Shown: piece after piece, positions 9,179-18,002 of the stretch
How positions within the stretch are numbered: position 1 is the stretch's first letter
Layout of the letters: every line of letters begins with the position of its first letter
Assembly (NCBI GenBank): GCA_018823745.1
Contig: JAHJHR010000012.1
Location: 62,001 to 126,000 of the forward strand
Length of the DNA: 64,000 bases
Reading direction: 5' to 3'
From: Alphaproteobacteria bacterium
Lineage (GTDB): Bacteria; Pseudomonadota; Alphaproteobacteria; Oceanibaculales; Oceanibaculaceae
Translations under genes and position numbers: made by a program
Notes under the pieces: generated by a model
The model's input: only the letters and a program-made list of their open reading frames with translations
What the model was told of the DNA's origin: nothing
The model's database searches: none

Positions 9179-10063
9179 TTACACGGTGGCATCGTCCAGA
9201 TGGGGAGCAGCATAGCAGCCGAGATGCACGTAATGGCGGATTTGCGGTTCGGTGGCGAAGGGTGACGGGGTATCGGCAGGCAGGAAGCGGTCGATCTCGA
9301 CAAGCCACCATCGCCCGTCGCCTTCCGCCGTCGAAGCCAGCACCCGTGTCGGCGCCGACAGCCGGGCGGCCAGCGCGGTCATGCCGCCCCGGCTGATTTC
9401 CTGGTTGGTCTCCACCGCGATCAGGCAGCGATCATCGCCTGAGGGTTCGCAAGTCAGCCGGGCAAGGGCGAAGCCGTCATTGGCCGCCGTGGCGCGGCTG
9501 CCCTCGGCGCCGAACAGCGGCAGCCGGGCGACGACGCGCACCGGCTGGACATCGGTGCCGGCCCCCGGCGTGCTGACACCGATCAGCCGCCACCAGGGCC
9601 TGTCCTCGCCATCCTGCGGCAGCGGCACGACACCGACGGAGATATCACCTTCTGACACGGCACCAACAACCTGCGGCGCCGGGCCAACGACGCCCATCGT
9701 CGCGACATTGCCGAAATGGTCGCGCGCCAGATCCCACAGATCGCCGGATTCGGCCAGCGCGACGCCGACCGAGAACGGCCCCTGCAGCGCCAGCGACGCG
9801 CCCATGATTTCCTGCCAGATGCGGATCAGCGCCGTCTGCGGGCAGGTGCCGCGATGCCGCGTGACCAGCCCGCGCAGCAGCTGCGCCTGCCGGTTCGGCC
9901 GCCAGTTGTTCTGGCTGCGCTGGTTCTGCTTCAGGTTTGCCACCTCGCGCGTCACCTCGAAGCGGCGGATCAGCAGCTCCTGCATCTGCCGGTCGATCGA
10001 ATCGATCTCCGCCCGGAGGCCATCGAGTCCGCTCTGATCGGCTATGGGGGTGGTGACGGTCAT
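9179..10063 (-). CDS. Chorismate mutase (AroQ) fused to degenerate prephenate-dehydratase-like region
   Basis: The first ~95 of 294 residues are an AroQ chorismate mutase: LRAEIDSIDRQMQELLIRRF, then an alanine/valine helix with the active-site Lys (VANLKQNQ) and RPNRQAQLLRGLV. The remaining ~200 residues look like a worn prephenate dehydratase plus ACT domain. GAVSEGDISVGVVPLP resembles the PDT 'EAVESGEADYGVVPIENS' stretch, and HYVHLGCYAAP resembles the 'VLGSYPRA' end of P-proteins. The usual TRF catalytic motif and ESRP ACT motif were not found. It is therefore probably a chorismate mutase with a structural or regulatory tail. The frame is open to 10228, but the ATG at 10063 gives the normal AroQ start and avoids a Cys-rich extension. 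It is divergent from metX. Confidence 0.8.
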   Translation of the reverse strand: MTVTTPIADQSGLDGLRAEIDSIDRQMQELLIRRFEVTREVANLKQNQRSQNNWRPNRQAQLLRGLVTRHRGTCPQTALIRIWQEIMGASLALQGPFSVGVALAESGDLWDLARDHFGNVATMGVVGPAPQVVGAVSEGDISVGVVPLPQDGEDRPWWRLIGVSTPGAGTDVQPVRVVARLPLFGAEGSRATAANDGFALARLTCEPSGDDRCLIAVETNQEISRGGMTALAARLSAPTRVLASTAEGDGRWWLVEIDRFLPADTPSPFATEPQIRHYVHLGCYAAPHLDDATV

Positions 10064-10176
10064 GGGTCGCACGGCGCTTTCAGGTGTGGCTGGGCATGGA
10101 CAGCAAGCAGAGCTGGCGCATGAAGCCAGCAAGCGGGTAGATTTAGTCTGCGATCCCCCCAAAATCAAAGAAAACA

Positions 10177-10205
10177 TTGACAGACAACCGGGCCGGTCCT
10201 TAGCA
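10177..10205 (+). promoter_or_regulatory. Candidate sigma70-type promoter for metX-metW
   Basis: A perfect -35 hexamer TTGACA lies at 10177-10182. A poor -10 (TTAGCA at 10200-10205, 17-base spacing) follows about 40 bases before the metX ATG. The 183-base divergent interval between the chorismate mutase gene and metX was inspected for a SAM riboswitch and none was convincing. The -10 match is weak, so this is a candidate only. Confidence 0.35.
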
Positions 10206-10246
10206 ATCGGCACTTTGTTCCGTTTCAACCCGAGGGCCTTTCGCCC

Positions 10247-11443
10247 ATGATGGATGTCAGCAGCGCGCCCCCTCTTGCCAGCCAGCGCGTGCCGCCCCTA
10301 AGCGCCGAGGGCAAGGCGCTGACCGGCCATGCCTTCGAGATCGGCCCCGATGCACCGCTGAAGCTGGATTGCGGCATCGATCTGGCGCCCGTCACCATCG
10401 CCTACCAGACCTATGGCACGCTGAACGCCGACCGCTCCAACGCGGTGCTGGTGTGCCATGCGCTGACCGGCGACCAGTTCTGCGCCGAGGTGCATCCGAT
10501 CACCGGCAAGGAAGGCTGGTGGGAGTCGATGATCGGCCCCGGCCGCCCGGTCGATCCAGCCGAATATTTCATCATCTCGTCCAATGTGCTGGGCGGCTGC
10601 ATGGGCACCACCGGCCCGGCCTCGATCAACCCGGAAACCGGCAAACCCTACGGTCTTGGCCTGCCGGTCATTACCATCGGCGACATGGTGCGCGCGCAGG
10701 CGCGGCTGGTCGATCATCTAGGCATCGACACGCTGTTCTGCGTCATCGGCGGGTCTATGGGCGCGATGCAGGTGCTGGAATGGGCGTCGAGCTATCCCGA
10801 GCGGGTATTCTGTGCCATCCCCATCGCCGGGGCGGCCCGCCATTCGGCGCAGAACATTGCCTTCCACGAGGTCGGGCGTCAGGCGGTGATGGCTGATCCC
10901 GACTGGCGCGGCGGCGATTATACCGGGCAGAAGGTGAAGCCGGTGCGCGGTCTGGCCGTCGCCCGGATGGCAGCGCACATCACCTATCTGTCGGAGCCGG
11001 CGCTGCACCGCAAATTCGGCCGTAATCTGCAGGACCGCGCGGCGATCACTTATGGCTTCGACGCGGATTTTCAAGTCGAGAGCTATCTGCGCTATCAGGG
11101 TTCCAGCTTCGTCGACCGGTTCGATGCCAATTCCTATCTCTACCTGACCCGCGCGATGGATTATTTCGACCTGGCGGCCGAGCATGACGGCGTGCTGGGC
11201 AATGCCTTCAAGGGCACAAAGACGCGGTTCTGCCTGGTCTCCTTCACCTCCGACTGGCTGTTCCCGACATCGGAGACGCGCGAGGTGGTGCATGCGCTGA
11301 ACGCGGTCGCCGCCAATGTAAGCTTCTGCGAGATCGAGACTGACAAGGGCCATGACGCCTTCCTGCTGGACGAGCCCGAGATGTTCGCCGTGCTGGGCGG
11401 CTTCCTGAAAGGCTGCGCCGAGCATCGGGGGCTGCTGCGATGA
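10247..11443 (+). CDS. metX: Homoserine O-acetyltransferase
   Basis: Alpha/beta-hydrolase-fold acyltransferase that activates homoserine for methionine synthesis. It has 398 residues. Typical segments are [24 protein letters not shown], the oxyanion/long loop [26 protein letters not shown], the nucleophile elbow [12 protein letters not shown], the SFTSDWLFP segment with the acid, and GHDAFLLD with the catalytic His. All three members of the Ser-Asp-His triad are therefore visible. Some MetX enzymes use succinyl-CoA; the acyl donor was not decided. The stop overlaps the metW ATG as ATGA (11440-11443), and metX-metW pairing is well known in alphaproteobacteria. Two adjacent ATGs (10247, 10250) are possible starts. 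Confidence 0.95.
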   Translation: MMDVSSAPPLASQRVPPLSAEGKALTGHAFEIGPDAPLKLDCGIDLAPVTIAYQTYGTLNADRSNAVLVCHALTGDQFCAEVHPITGKEGWWESMIGPGRPVDPAEYFIISSNVLGGCMGTTGPASINPETGKPYGLGLPVITIGDMVRAQARLVDHLGIDTLFCVIGGSMGAMQVLEWASSYPERVFCAIPIAGAARHSAQNIAFHEVGRQAVMADPDWRGGDYTGQKVKPVRGLAVARMAAHITYLSEPALHRKFGRNLQDRAAITYGFDADFQVESYLRYQGSSFVDRFDANSYLYLTRAMDYFDLAAEHDGVLGNAFKGTKTRFCLVSFTSDWLFPTSETREVVHALNAVAANVSFCEIETDKGHDAFLLDEPEMFAVLGGFLKGCAEHRGLLR

Positions 11444-12075
11444 CGCATCAGCATCCCGCCTCTGCGCCCTTGCGCGTCGACCTCCAGCTGATCGCCGACA
11501 TGATCGAGCCGGGCACGCGCATGCTCGATATCGGCTGCGGCGAGGGCGAGTTGCTGGACCATCTGTGGCGCGAGAAACAGGTGGACGGGCGCGGCATCGA
11601 GATCAGTCAGGCCGGCGTGAATGCCTGCGTGACGCGCGGCCTGTCGGTGATACAGGGCAATGCCGATACCGATCTGGCGGATTTCCCGGCCGGCATCTTT
11701 GACTATGCCATTCTCAGCCAGACGCTGCAGGCGACATCCAGCCCCCGGCATGTGCTGGGCGAGCTGGTGCGCATCGGCAAGCGCGCCATCGTGTCCTTCC
11801 CGAATTTCGGCCATTGGCGGGTGCGCCGCCATTTGCTGTTGCGGGGCCGCATGCCGGTGACGCGGGCGCTGGATTATTCCTGGCACGACACGCCGAACAT
11901 CCATCTCTGCACCATCGATGATTTCGTCGATCTGTGCCGCGATCTCGACATCGTCATCGAACGCGCGATCATGCTGGACAGCAACGGCCGGCCGCTCAGC
12001 GGTATCCGGGGAAGTGGCGCGCTGGCCAATCTGTTCGGCGAGCAGGGGCTGTTTCTATTACACAGGCGTAACTAG
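11440..12075 (+). CDS. metW: Methionine biosynthesis protein MetW (SAM-dependent methyltransferase fold)
   Basis: MetW is a class I methyltransferase-like partner that supports MetX activity. The 211 residues contain motif I as [16 protein letters not shown] (about 28-43), [43 protein letters not shown], and the MetW-specific [15 protein letters not shown] and [24 protein letters not shown]. It is translationally coupled to metX through an ATGA overlap. No independent promoter is expected. Confidence 0.94.
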   Translation: MTHQHPASAPLRVDLQLIADMIEPGTRMLDIGCGEGELLDHLWREKQVDGRGIEISQAGVNACVTRGLSVIQGNADTDLADFPAGIFDYAILSQTLQATSSPRHVLGELVRIGKRAIVSFPNFGHWRVRRHLLLRGRMPVTRALDYSWHDTPNIHLCTIDDFVDLCRDLDIVIERAIMLDSNGRPLSGIRGSGALANLFGEQGLFLLHRRN

Positions 12076-12138
12076 AATTTCCCGAAAATCCATGATCCTA
12101 TGGGGTACGAATAAATCATTGGATTCAGGGTGGAAATC

Positions 12139-13638
12139 ATGGTTGCTCCGACAGCAGGCTCACCGAATACGACGAAGCCCTTCACGAATGACTACCGGAC
12201 GGACAGCCTGCTGGAAGGGCCGCTCTGGGGCACCGGCACCGGCACTACGGTCATCACCTATTCCTTCCCCTTCTCGGATGACTCCAGCTACTGGTCGACC
12301 AGCAGCGCCACCGGCTATGGCCCGTCGAATGGCAGCGAGGCCCCCTGGGATTCCGATTTCGCGCCGCTGAACACCCAGCAGCAGGACGCGGCCCGCGCCG
12401 CGCTGGCGGTCTGGAGCAATGTCGCCAACATCACCTTCCAGGAAGTGAGCGAAACCACGGCCAATGTCGGCACGCTGCGCTTCGCCTTCACCGGCTATGA
12501 GATGACGGGCGCCGCGGCCTATGCCTATCTGCCGGACAGCAGTGCCAGAGCCGGCGATATCTGGATCAGCTCGACCTCGCTGACCGACACGAGCTGGGCG
12601 CCGGGCAGCTTCAACTTCCAGACGCTGGTGCACGAGATCGGCCATACGCTGGGCCTGAAGCATCCCTTCGAGGCCAGTGGCAGCGGCATCGCCCTCGCCG
12701 CAGCAGATGATTATTACGGCAACAGCGTCATGTCCTACAGCCCGACCGCCGGCAACCAGGACGCCTCGATCAGCTTCGAGACCACGACGCCGATGCTCTA
12801 CGACATATTGGCGATCCAGTATCTCTATGGCGCCAACACGGCCTACAATAATGGTTCATCGACCTACACCTATGGGCAGGGCGGGAATTATTACGAGACG
12901 ATCTGGGACACCGGCGGCACCGACACCATCGTCTTCACCGGCAGCAGCTCGGTCTCGATCGATCTGCAGGCCGGCGCCTGGAGCCAGCTGGGTGCACCGC
13001 TGGTCATCTCCACCGAGTCAGGCAATCTGACCCAGCGCGAAACTGTCCGCATTGCCGATGGCGTCGTCATCGAGAACGCCACTGGCGGCAGCGGCAACGA
13101 CACCATCACCGGCAATAGCTCGAACAATATCCTCACCGGCGGCGGCGGCAGCGATTCCATCCTGGGCGGCGATGGCGGCGACTATATCGATGTCAGCGCC
13201 GGTTTCGGCAATGTGGTGAATGGCGGCAACCAGGGCGACACCATCGTCGGCAGCGCAACCGGCGACGAGCTGCGCGGCGGCAAGGGGCTGGATTCCATTG
13301 ATGGCGGCGGTGGCAACGACACGATGTATTCCGGCCTCGGCTCCGACACGCTGACCGGCGGATCGGGTGACGATATCTTCGTCGTGCGCGGCTTCGACGC
13401 GGTCTTCCAGGGTGCGCTGCTGGCCCCGACGATCACTGATTTCGTGCGTGGCAGCGACCGTATCGCCATCCAGGGCGTAGAGGCGGAAGACATCGCCGCG
13501 ATCCTGGCGACGCTTCAGGTCGGCACCGGCGGCGTGACCCTGACAGTCGATGGTCCGCGCGACGCGCTGATCACCGTTCTCGGCGTCAATACCCTGGATG
13601 CCAGCGACGTCTACGCTTCCGGCACGCTGGGGGTTTAG
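12139..13638 (+). CDS. Serralysin-like M10 metalloprotease with RTX repeats
   Basis: Predicted secreted zinc endopeptidase of 499 residues without a classical signal peptide. The zinc site HEIGHTLGLKHP lies at 165-176 and the Met-turn SVMSY has its Met at 198. After a beta-rich linker there are about seven calcium-binding RTX nonapeptides of the GGxGxDxxx kind (about 315-425), such as GGSGNDTIT, GGDGGDYID and GGSGDDIFV. The C-terminus resembles a serralysin-type secretion signal region. Export would need a type I secretion ABC/MFP/TolC set and none is in the window. The frame is open to a GTG at 12130, but AGGGTGG sits five bases before the ATG at 12139, deciding the start. It stands alone between metW and a convergent methyltransferase gene. 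Confidence 0.9.
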   Translation: MVAPTAGSPNTTKPFTNDYRTDSLLEGPLWGTGTGTTVITYSFPFSDDSSYWSTSSATGYGPSNGSEAPWDSDFAPLNTQQQDAARAALAVWSNVANITFQEVSETTANVGTLRFAFTGYEMTGAAAYAYLPDSSARAGDIWISSTSLTDTSWAPGSFNFQTLVHEIGHTLGLKHPFEASGSGIALAAADDYYGNSVMSYSPTAGNQDASISFETTTPMLYDILAIQYLYGANTAYNNGSSTYTYGQGGNYYETIWDTGGTDTIVFTGSSSVSIDLQAGAWSQLGAPLVISTESGNLTQRETVRIADGVVIENATGGSGNDTITGNSSNNILTGGGGSDSILGGDGGDYIDVSAGFGNVVNGGNQGDTIVGSATGDELRGGKGLDSIDGGGGNDTMYSGLGSDTLTGGSGDDIFVVRGFDAVFQGALLAPTITDFVRGSDRIAIQGVEAEDIAAILATLQVGTGGVTLTVDGPRDALITVLGVNTLDASDVYASGTLGV

Positions 13639-13653
13639 AAATCGGCCTCCCGC

Positions 13654-14418
13654 CTAGCCTTCCTCGCGGAAGGCCGGGCGGGCGCCGGCGGGGGCGCCCT
13701 GGGTGGCGGGCTGTGGCATCGGGATCAGCAGGCGACGTCGCTTCGGCTCGCGCCGCCCGGTCATGGCATAGACCTGCTTGGTTGCCTCGATCAGCACAAC
13801 GCCGGACATCTGCGGAAACCAGCGTTCGCCCAATGTCTCCAGCGTCATGGCGGAGCGCAGCAGCAGCCGCGAGCGCAAAGGCGGCGCATAGAGCGCGCCG
13901 GCCCGCTCCACCGGCGTGAACTGGGCATCGCGTAGCAGCCGGGATATCTGCGTGCCGCTATAAGGCTGGCCATGGCCGAAGGGCGTGCTGTCGCGCATCG
14001 TCCACAGGCTGCGGCGATGCGGCACGACGACCAGCAGCCGGCCATTGCCGGCCATGACACGCCAGATTTCCGCCAGCATCGGGCGCAATTGCTCGCTGCC
14101 TTCCAGGCCGTGCACCATCAGCACCCGGTCCATCGAGGCATCGGGCAAGGGAATATCGGATTCCTCGCTCAACACCGTCACATTCGGGCCTTCGCGCGGC
14201 CAGTGCATGACACCCTGCCCGGCCGGCATCAGGGCGACGACGCGCGATGCCTCGTCCATGAAGGGCCGCAGATAGGGCGTGGTATAGCCAATGCCCAGCA
14301 GCGACTGGCCGCGGATATCCGGCCACAGCGTGCGCAGCTTGCGCCGCACCATGCGCCGCGCCATCTGGCCCAGCCGGCTGGCATAGAAATCCCGTAAATC
14401 GACAATATCGTCATACAC
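13654..14418 (-). CDS. SAM-dependent methyltransferase-like protein
   Basis: A 254-residue class I methyltransferase-fold protein. The SAM-binding motif I is altered: the strand-loop reads SLLGIGYTTPYLRPF where D/E-x-G-x-G is usual. Later elements are intact (DIPLPDASMDRVLMVHGLEGSEQLRPMLAEIWRVMAGNGRLLVVVPHRRSLW, like the ubiE/Methyltransf_11 'H.le.~..l.E~.RVL.pgG.l....p' pattern). The C-terminal tail is basic (TGRREPKRRRLL). The start is a GTG at 14418, with CAGGA eight bases upstream. The frame stays open far upstream to 15297, but that stretch is antisense to gloB and not coding. It diverges from gloB with 114 bases between starts. Confidence 0.8.
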   Translation of the reverse strand: MYDDIVDLRDFYASRLGQMARRMVRRKLRTLWPDIRGQSLLGIGYTTPYLRPFMDEASRVVALMPAGQGVMHWPREGPNVTVLSEESDIPLPDASMDRVLMVHGLEGSEQLRPMLAEIWRVMAGNGRLLVVVPHRRSLWTMRDSTPFGHGQPYSGTQISRLLRDAQFTPVERAGALYAPPLRSRLLLRSAMTLETLGERWFPQMSGVVLIEATKQVYAMTGRREPKRRRLLIPMPQPATQGAPAGARPAFREEG

Positions 14419-14532
14419 GGTAAGTATCCTGCCTTTCGACCGATTGGCGGGGTCGGATCGGGGTGTTAGTCTCCCCTGCAAAGCGCCGCCCTGTAAACGG
14501 GCCTTTAAACGGATATGGGAAAACAGCCCCCG

Positions 14533-15303
14533 ATGCCGCAACTGGAAATCCACCAGATCCCGGTCCTCAGCGACAATTACGTCTATCTTGTCCACGCCGC
14601 CGCGACCGGCGAGACCGCCGTGGTCGATCCCGCCGTGGCCGGGCCGGTGCAGGATGCGCTGGCCGCCAAGGGCTGGACGCTCACCCATATCCTGAACACG
14701 CATCATCACGGCGACCATACCGGCGGCAATCTGGCGCTGAAGCAGGCGACCGGCTGCACCATCGTCGGACCTCGCGCCGATGCCACCCGCATCCCCGGCA
14801 TTGATGTGCAGCTGGGCGATGGCGAGCGATATGGCTTCGGCGGGGAGGAGGCGCTGGTCTTCGACGTGCCCGGCCATACACGCGGCCATATCGCCTATCA
14901 CTTCGCCGACAGCCGGGCGCTGTTCTGCGGCGACACGCTGTTCGCGCTGGGCTGCGGCCGGCTGTTCGAGGGCACGCCGCAGCAGATGTGGACGTCCCTG
15001 GGCAAGCTGCGCGCGCTGCCGGCCGATACACGGGTCTATTGCGCGCATGAATATACCCAGTCGAATGCCCGCTTCGCGCTGACCGTCGATCCGGCCAATG
15101 CCGCGCTGAAGACGCGCGCCGAGGAGATTGACCGGCTGCGCGCGGCAGGCACGCCCACCGTGCCCTCGCTGCTGGGCGTCGAGAAGGCGACCAACCCCTT
15201 CCTGCGCGCCGATGATGCCGGCATCGCCGCCGCCATCGGCCTTGCCGGGGCCGATCCCGTCACCATCTTCGCCGAGGTACGCCGGCGCAAGGATCACTTC
15301 TGA
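14533..15303 (+). CDS. gloB: Hydroxyacylglutathione hydrolase (glyoxalase II)
   Basis: Metallo-beta-lactamase-fold thioesterase that hydrolyses S-lactoylglutathione in methylglyoxal detoxification. From MPQLEIHQIPVLSDNYVYLV it is 256 residues. The binuclear metal motif THHHGDH lies near residue 56, followed by PGHTRGHIAYHF, FCGDTLFALGCGRLFEG and YCAHEYTQSNARF, the glutathione-contacting C-terminal region, and the final RRRKDHF, a typical GloB ending. An upstream in-frame ATG at 14515 is possible but would add six residues not usual for the family. A glutathione S-transferase gene follows 27 bases downstream, consistent with a glutathione-linked detoxification group. Confidence 0.96.
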   Translation: MPQLEIHQIPVLSDNYVYLVHAAATGETAVVDPAVAGPVQDALAAKGWTLTHILNTHHHGDHTGGNLALKQATGCTIVGPRADATRIPGIDVQLGDGERYGFGGEEALVFDVPGHTRGHIAYHFADSRALFCGDTLFALGCGRLFEGTPQQMWTSLGKLRALPADTRVYCAHEYTQSNARFALTVDPANAALKTRAEEIDRLRAAGTPTVPSLLGVEKATNPFLRADDAGIAAAIGLAGADPVTIFAEVRRRKDHF

Positions 15304-15330
15304 AAGCGTGCCCTACGGAGGAATGAAGTC

Positions 15331-15942
15331 ATGAAGTTGCGGTATTCGCCGACCTCGCCCTATGTGCGCAAGGTCATGGTGCTGGCCATCGAGGCCGGCA
15401 TCGACGGCAAGCTCGACAAGGACAAGACCGCCGCCAGCCCGATCGAGCGCAACGAGACGCTCTATGCCGACAACCCGATCGGCAAGGTGCCGTCGCTGAC
15501 CACCGATGACGGCATGACGCTCTTTGATTCGCCGGTGATCTGCGAATATCTCGATGCCGAGCATGCCGGCGGGAAATTCTACCCGGCCAAGGGCAAGGCG
15601 CGCTGGGTCGCACTGCGCCAGCACGCCATCGCCGACGGGTTGCTCGATGCCGCATTGCTGGCGCGCTATGAGGGCTTCATGCGGCCGGAGGAGCTGCGCT
15701 GGGATGCCTGGCTCGCCGGCCAGAAGGGCAAGGTGGCCAGCGCCCTCGACATGCTGGAAAAGGAAGCCGGCGATCTTGACGGGCCGATCACCATCGGTCA
15801 GATCGCCGTCGGCTGCGCGCTGGGCTACATGGATTTCCGTTACGAGGCGGATAAATGGCGCGAGGGCCGGCCCAACCTGGCCAAATGGTATGACGCCTTC
15901 GCCCAGCGGCCCTCCATGACCGCCACCGTACCGCCGAAATAA
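15331..15942 (+). CDS. Glutathione S-transferase family protein
   Basis: A 203-residue two-domain GST. The N-terminal thioredoxin-like domain reads MKLRYSPTSPYVRKVMVLAIEAGI, with the glutathione-site cis-proline in GKVPSLTTDD and the LFDSPVICEYLD motif that binds the gamma-glutamyl group. The all-helical C-terminal domain includes ITIGQIAVGCALGYMDFR, the N-capping box region. S9/S6 at the N-terminus are candidate activating residues. A GGAG sits about eight bases before the ATG. The gene follows gloB and precedes a cupin gene by 14 bases on the same strand, so the three may be co-transcribed. The specific substrate is unknown. Confidence 0.9.
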   Translation: MKLRYSPTSPYVRKVMVLAIEAGIDGKLDKDKTAASPIERNETLYADNPIGKVPSLTTDDGMTLFDSPVICEYLDAEHAGGKFYPAKGKARWVALRQHAIADGLLDAALLARYEGFMRPEELRWDAWLAGQKGKVASALDMLEKEAGDLDGPITIGQIAVGCALGYMDFRYEADKWREGRPNLAKWYDAFAQRPSMTATVPPK

Positions 15943-15956
15943 GCAGGACAGGCCGG

Positions 15957-16403
15957 ATGCAGGACGCCGATGCGATCATCGCCAGGCTGGGGCTCACGCC
16001 CCACCCGGAAGGCGGGTATTACCGCGAGACCTACCGGGACACGCCGGATGACGGATCGCGCGGCGTCCTCACCTGCATCTATTACCTGCTGAAGACCGGC
16101 GAGGTATCGGCCTGGCACCGGGTCAATGACGCGGCGGAGCTGTGGCTCTACCATGCCGGCGCGCCGCTGGTTCTGACCCTGTCGCCAAACGGCCATGACG
16201 CCGAGGCGCATCATCTGGGCCCGGATGTGCTGGCCGGCCAGAAGCCGCAGATCGCCATTCCCGCCGGCTGGTGGCAGACCGCCGAGAGCCTGGGGCACTG
16301 GACCCTGGTCTCCTGCGCCGTCGCCCCCGCCTTCGATTTCGCCGGCTTCGAGATGGCCCCGCCGGACTGGCGCCCGACGCCGCGCAGACCGGGAACTGCA
16401 TGA
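15957..16403 (+). CDS. DUF985 cupin-fold protein
   Basis: A 148-residue protein of the DUF985 (cupin_5) family. It opens with ADAIIARLGLTPHPEGGYYRETYRD, the typical family start, followed by TCIYYLLKTGEVSAWHRVNDAAELWLYHAGAPL and IPAGWWQTAESLGHWTLVSCAVAPAFDFAGFEMA. The latter includes the conserved W-x(5)-G and FEMA end. Some eukaryotic relatives bind sugars or metals, but the biochemical role is not established. The GST gene lies 14 bases upstream and glpD starts 79 bases downstream. Confidence 0.88.
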   Translation: MQDADAIIARLGLTPHPEGGYYRETYRDTPDDGSRGVLTCIYYLLKTGEVSAWHRVNDAAELWLYHAGAPLVLTLSPNGHDAEAHHLGPDVLAGQKPQIAIPAGWWQTAESLGHWTLVSCAVAPAFDFAGFEMAPPDWRPTPRRPGTA

Positions 16404-16482
16404 GACAAATTGCGGCAGTGGCGCCGGGACCGCGAATAGTCTAGATGATCGCGCCTCATCCCATGCTATCGGCGGCCACTTC

Positions 16483-17979
16483 ATGAGTGACATTTTCGAC
16501 ATTGCCCTGATCGGCGGCGGCATTAACGGCTGCGGTATCGCGCGCGACGCGACCGGGCGCGGGCTGAAGGTTTTCCTGTGCGAGCAGAATGACCTGGCCG
16601 GCGGCACCTCCTCGGCCAGTACCAAGCTGATCCATGGCGGGCTGCGCTATCTGGAGCATTACGAATTCCGCCTGGTACGCGAGGCGCTGATCGAGCGAGA
16701 GGTGTTGCTGGGCATGGCCCCGCACATCATCTGGCCGATGCGATTCGTGCTGCCGCACCACAAAGGGCTGCGTCCGGCCTGGCTGATCCGGCTGGGGCTG
16801 TTCCTCTACGACAATCTGGGCGGCCGCAAGATCCTGCCCGGCACCCGCACGCTGGATCTGCGCCGCGATCCGGTGGGGGCGGCGATCCGCGACGATTTCA
16901 CCAAGGCCTTCGAATATTCGGATTGCTGGGTCGAGGATTCGCGCCTTGTGGTGCTGAACGCCATCGACGCCGCCGAGCGCGGCGCGGTCATCCGCACCCG
17001 CAGCCGCTGTGTCGATGCGCGCCGGCAGGACGGGCTGTGGCAGGTCACGGTCGAAGGGCCGGATGGGGCGCGCGAGACAATCCGCGCCCGCGCCATCGTC
17101 AATGCCGCCGGCCCCTGGGTCTCACGCTTCCTGACCGAGGGCGTGCACCAGAATGCGGCGGCGCGCATCCGCATGGTGAAGGGCAGCCACATCGTGGTGC
17201 CGAAGCTGGTCGATCACGACCGCGCCTATATCTTCCAGAACAGCGACAACCGCATCATCTTCGCGATCCCCTATGAACGGGATTTCACGCTGATCGGCAC
17301 CACCGACCAGGATTTCCAGGACGACCCGGCCAGCGTCGTGATTTCCGAGGGCGAGATCGACTATCTCTGCGACGCCGCCAGCACCTATTTCAAGCAGTCG
17401 GTGACCCGCGACAGCATCGTGTGGACCTATGCCGGGGTACGGCCGCTGTATGATGACGGCGCCTCCAAGGCGCAGGAAGCGACGCGCGACTATGTGCTGA
17501 AGCTGGATACCACCGAAGGCCAGCCGCCGATCCTGAACATTTTCGGCGGCAAGATCACCACCTACCGCAAGCTGGCGGAATCGGCGCTGGCCTTGCTGAA
17601 GCCGCATCTGCCGGGCATGGGTCAGCCCTGGACCGAGGGGGCCACCCTGCCCGGCGGCGATTTCCCGGTCGATGGCGTGGAAGCACTGACCGATGCGCTG
17701 ATCCGCGACTACCCCTATCTGCCCCGCCAGCAGGCGCTGCGGCTGGTCCGGGCCTATGGCACCCGGGCGTGGCAAGTGATGAACAGCACCAGCAATGCCT
17801 CGGAGATGGGCGTGCATTTCGGCGCGGACTTGTATGAGAACGAAGTTGCCTATCTGATGCAGCATGAATGGGCGCGCCGCGCCGACGATGTTCTGTGGCG
17901 GCGCTCCAAGCTCGGCCTGCGCCTGACGGCGGACCAGGCCGAGGAACTGGAGTCCTGGATGCATAAGCGCCAGGGATAA
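16483..17979 (+). CDS. glpD: Aerobic glycerol-3-phosphate dehydrogenase
   Basis: Membrane-associated FAD enzyme oxidising glycerol-3-phosphate to dihydroxyacetone phosphate and passing electrons to ubiquinone. It has 498 residues. The FAD Rossmann motif [21 protein letters not shown] is at 6-26, the DAO segment [22 protein letters not shown] follows, and [44 protein letters not shown] and [14 protein letters not shown] appear in family order. The C-terminal helical region ends near a lysine-rich tail. The frame is open upstream to 16195 but overlaps the cupin gene, so the ATG at 16483 is used. glpK follows 23 bases later. No glpF or glpR is nearby. Confidence 0.96.
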   Translation: MSDIFDIALIGGGINGCGIARDATGRGLKVFLCEQNDLAGGTSSASTKLIHGGLRYLEHYEFRLVREALIEREVLLGMAPHIIWPMRFVLPHHKGLRPAWLIRLGLFLYDNLGGRKILPGTRTLDLRRDPVGAAIRDDFTKAFEYSDCWVEDSRLVVLNAIDAAERGAVIRTRSRCVDARRQDGLWQVTVEGPDGARETIRARAIVNAAGPWVSRFLTEGVHQNAAARIRMVKGSHIVVPKLVDHDRAYIFQNSDNRIIFAIPYERDFTLIGTTDQDFQDDPASVVISEGEIDYLCDAASTYFKQSVTRDSIVWTYAGVRPLYDDGASKAQEATRDYVLKLDTTEGQPPILNIFGGKITTYRKLAESALALLKPHLPGMGQPWTEGATLPGGDFPVDGVEALTDALIRDYPYLPRQQALRLVRAYGTRAWQVMNSTSNASEMGVHFGADLYENEVAYLMQHEWARRADDVLWRRSKLGLRLTADQAEELESWMHKRQG

Positions 17980-18002
17980 AAAAACCGGGGAGGATTAAAC
18001 CG

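Noticed and set aside
10064..10246. Possible SAM-type riboswitch before metX
   Set aside because: GATTTAG and a C-run suggested a SAM-II-like pattern, but the conserved pseudoknot sequence and the pairing order could not be built.
14419..15297. Upstream extension of the methyltransferase frame over gloB
   Set aside because: The extension is antisense to glyoxalase II; a GTG with a proper ribosome-binding site at 14418 gives a complete protein.
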